DNA of 64,000 nt, taken from a virus. This document shows positions 63,967 through 64,000 of the stretch, in pieces. Numbering within the stretch: the first letter of the stretch is position 1; each line of letters begins with the position of its first letter. Made by a program: the position numbers and the translations under genes. The stretch is taken from IMG/VR virus record IMGVR_UViG_3300005825_000057, positions 1-64,000 of that record; one strand, written 5' to 3'. A model generated the notes under the pieces. It made no database searches and was not told where the DNA came from. It saw nothing but the letters and a program-made list of their open reading frames with translations.

Positions 63967-64000
63967 GGGGTCGCACGGCGAATTAGTTTGGTAAGGCACA
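63967..64000 (+). tRNA. Probable truncated tRNA at window edge
   Basis: GGGGTCG followed by a D-arm-like GGCGAATTAGTTTGGTAAGGC runs to the window end, so the anticodon is not visible. Upstream (63780-63960) is AT-rich with TATAAT at 63920s and again at 63950s, probably promoters, and no gene. Confidence 0.4.

Noticed and set aside
1-64000. Bacterial chromosome or prophage junction
   Set aside because: No integrase, att-like repeats, rRNA or chromosomal housekeeping set; gene density and content are phage-like throughout.

Overview
The window looks like part of the genome of a large tailed dsDNA phage (a jumbo, T4-related myovirus) of a Gram-negative bacterium. Reasons: genes are packed on both strands with 1-26 bp overlaps; it has phage-type replication and recombination genes (a family A DNA polymerase, DnaB/gp41-like helicase, UvsX/RecA, gp32-like ssDNA-binding protein, UvsW-like and Hel308-like helicases, RNA ligase) and a T4 gp23-like capsid-fold protein; about half the genes are small and unrecognisable; and it carries a dense tRNA island. 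A heptose-synthesis enzyme, Sec signal peptides and a membrane-anchored thioredoxin fit a Gram-negative host. No rRNA, ribosomal-protein or other chromosomal marker was seen.

Layout. (1) 0-11 kb, minus strand: an N-terminal fragment of PolIII alpha (PHP domain), small genes, a ClpP-like peptidase, then the SpoVR / YeaH / PrkA set with two extra small genes inside it. (2) 11-18 kb: HldE, a secreted split-barrel protein, ThyX, dNMP kinase, a cupin and a zinc-finger TnsA-like nuclease, among Cys-rich and short proteins. (3) 18-31 kb: Hel308-like helicase, CCA-adding enzyme, an amidoligase-like protein, UvsX, SSB and a capsid-fold gene. (4) 31-44 kb: UDP-galactopyranose mutase with a glycosyltransferase, dCMP deaminase, HhH-GPD glycosylase, methyltransferase, DnaB helicase, NUDIX, GT8, family A polymerase, a 675-bp structured non-coding region and another glycosyltransferase. 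(5) 44-53 kb: aspartate carbamoyltransferase and thioredoxin (minus), then a tight plus-strand run: small membrane protein, amidinotransferase-like enzyme, histidine phosphatase, RNA ligase, a prepilin-like protein, a P-loop kinase and a site-2 protease. (6) 53-59 kb: a hairpin-rich spacer, secreted Cys-rich peptide, HNH and PD-(D/E)XK nucleases, UvsW-like helicase and a capsid-domain fragment. (7) 59-64 kb: a tRNA island of 16 recognisable tRNAs, five aberrant tRNA-like elements and a truncated one at the edge, interleaved with tiny genes.

How it fits together. ThyX, dCMP deaminase, dNMP kinase and aspartate carbamoyltransferase push pyrimidine and dTMP supply for a DNA-replication module that is largely phage-encoded. 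Nearly all the tRNAs lack encoded CCA, and the phage carries its own CCA-adding enzyme. The glycosyltransferases, Glf, HldE and cupin point to sugar modification of virions, DNA or host surface. The SpoVR/YeaH/PrkA kinase set plus ClpP looks like a transplanted bacterial stress-signalling module.

Most unusual signals: the class-II-rich tRNA island (Leu, Ser, Tyr, plus Phe) with short-variable-arm Leu tRNAs, aberrant tRNA-like RNAs and genes that stop inside tRNAs; the PHP-only polymerase fragment; the SpoVR/YeaH/PrkA/ClpP locus; a recurrent N-terminal F-x-x-[FW]-[LI] peptide resembling the T4 capsid-targeting sequence; and three structured non-coding regions.
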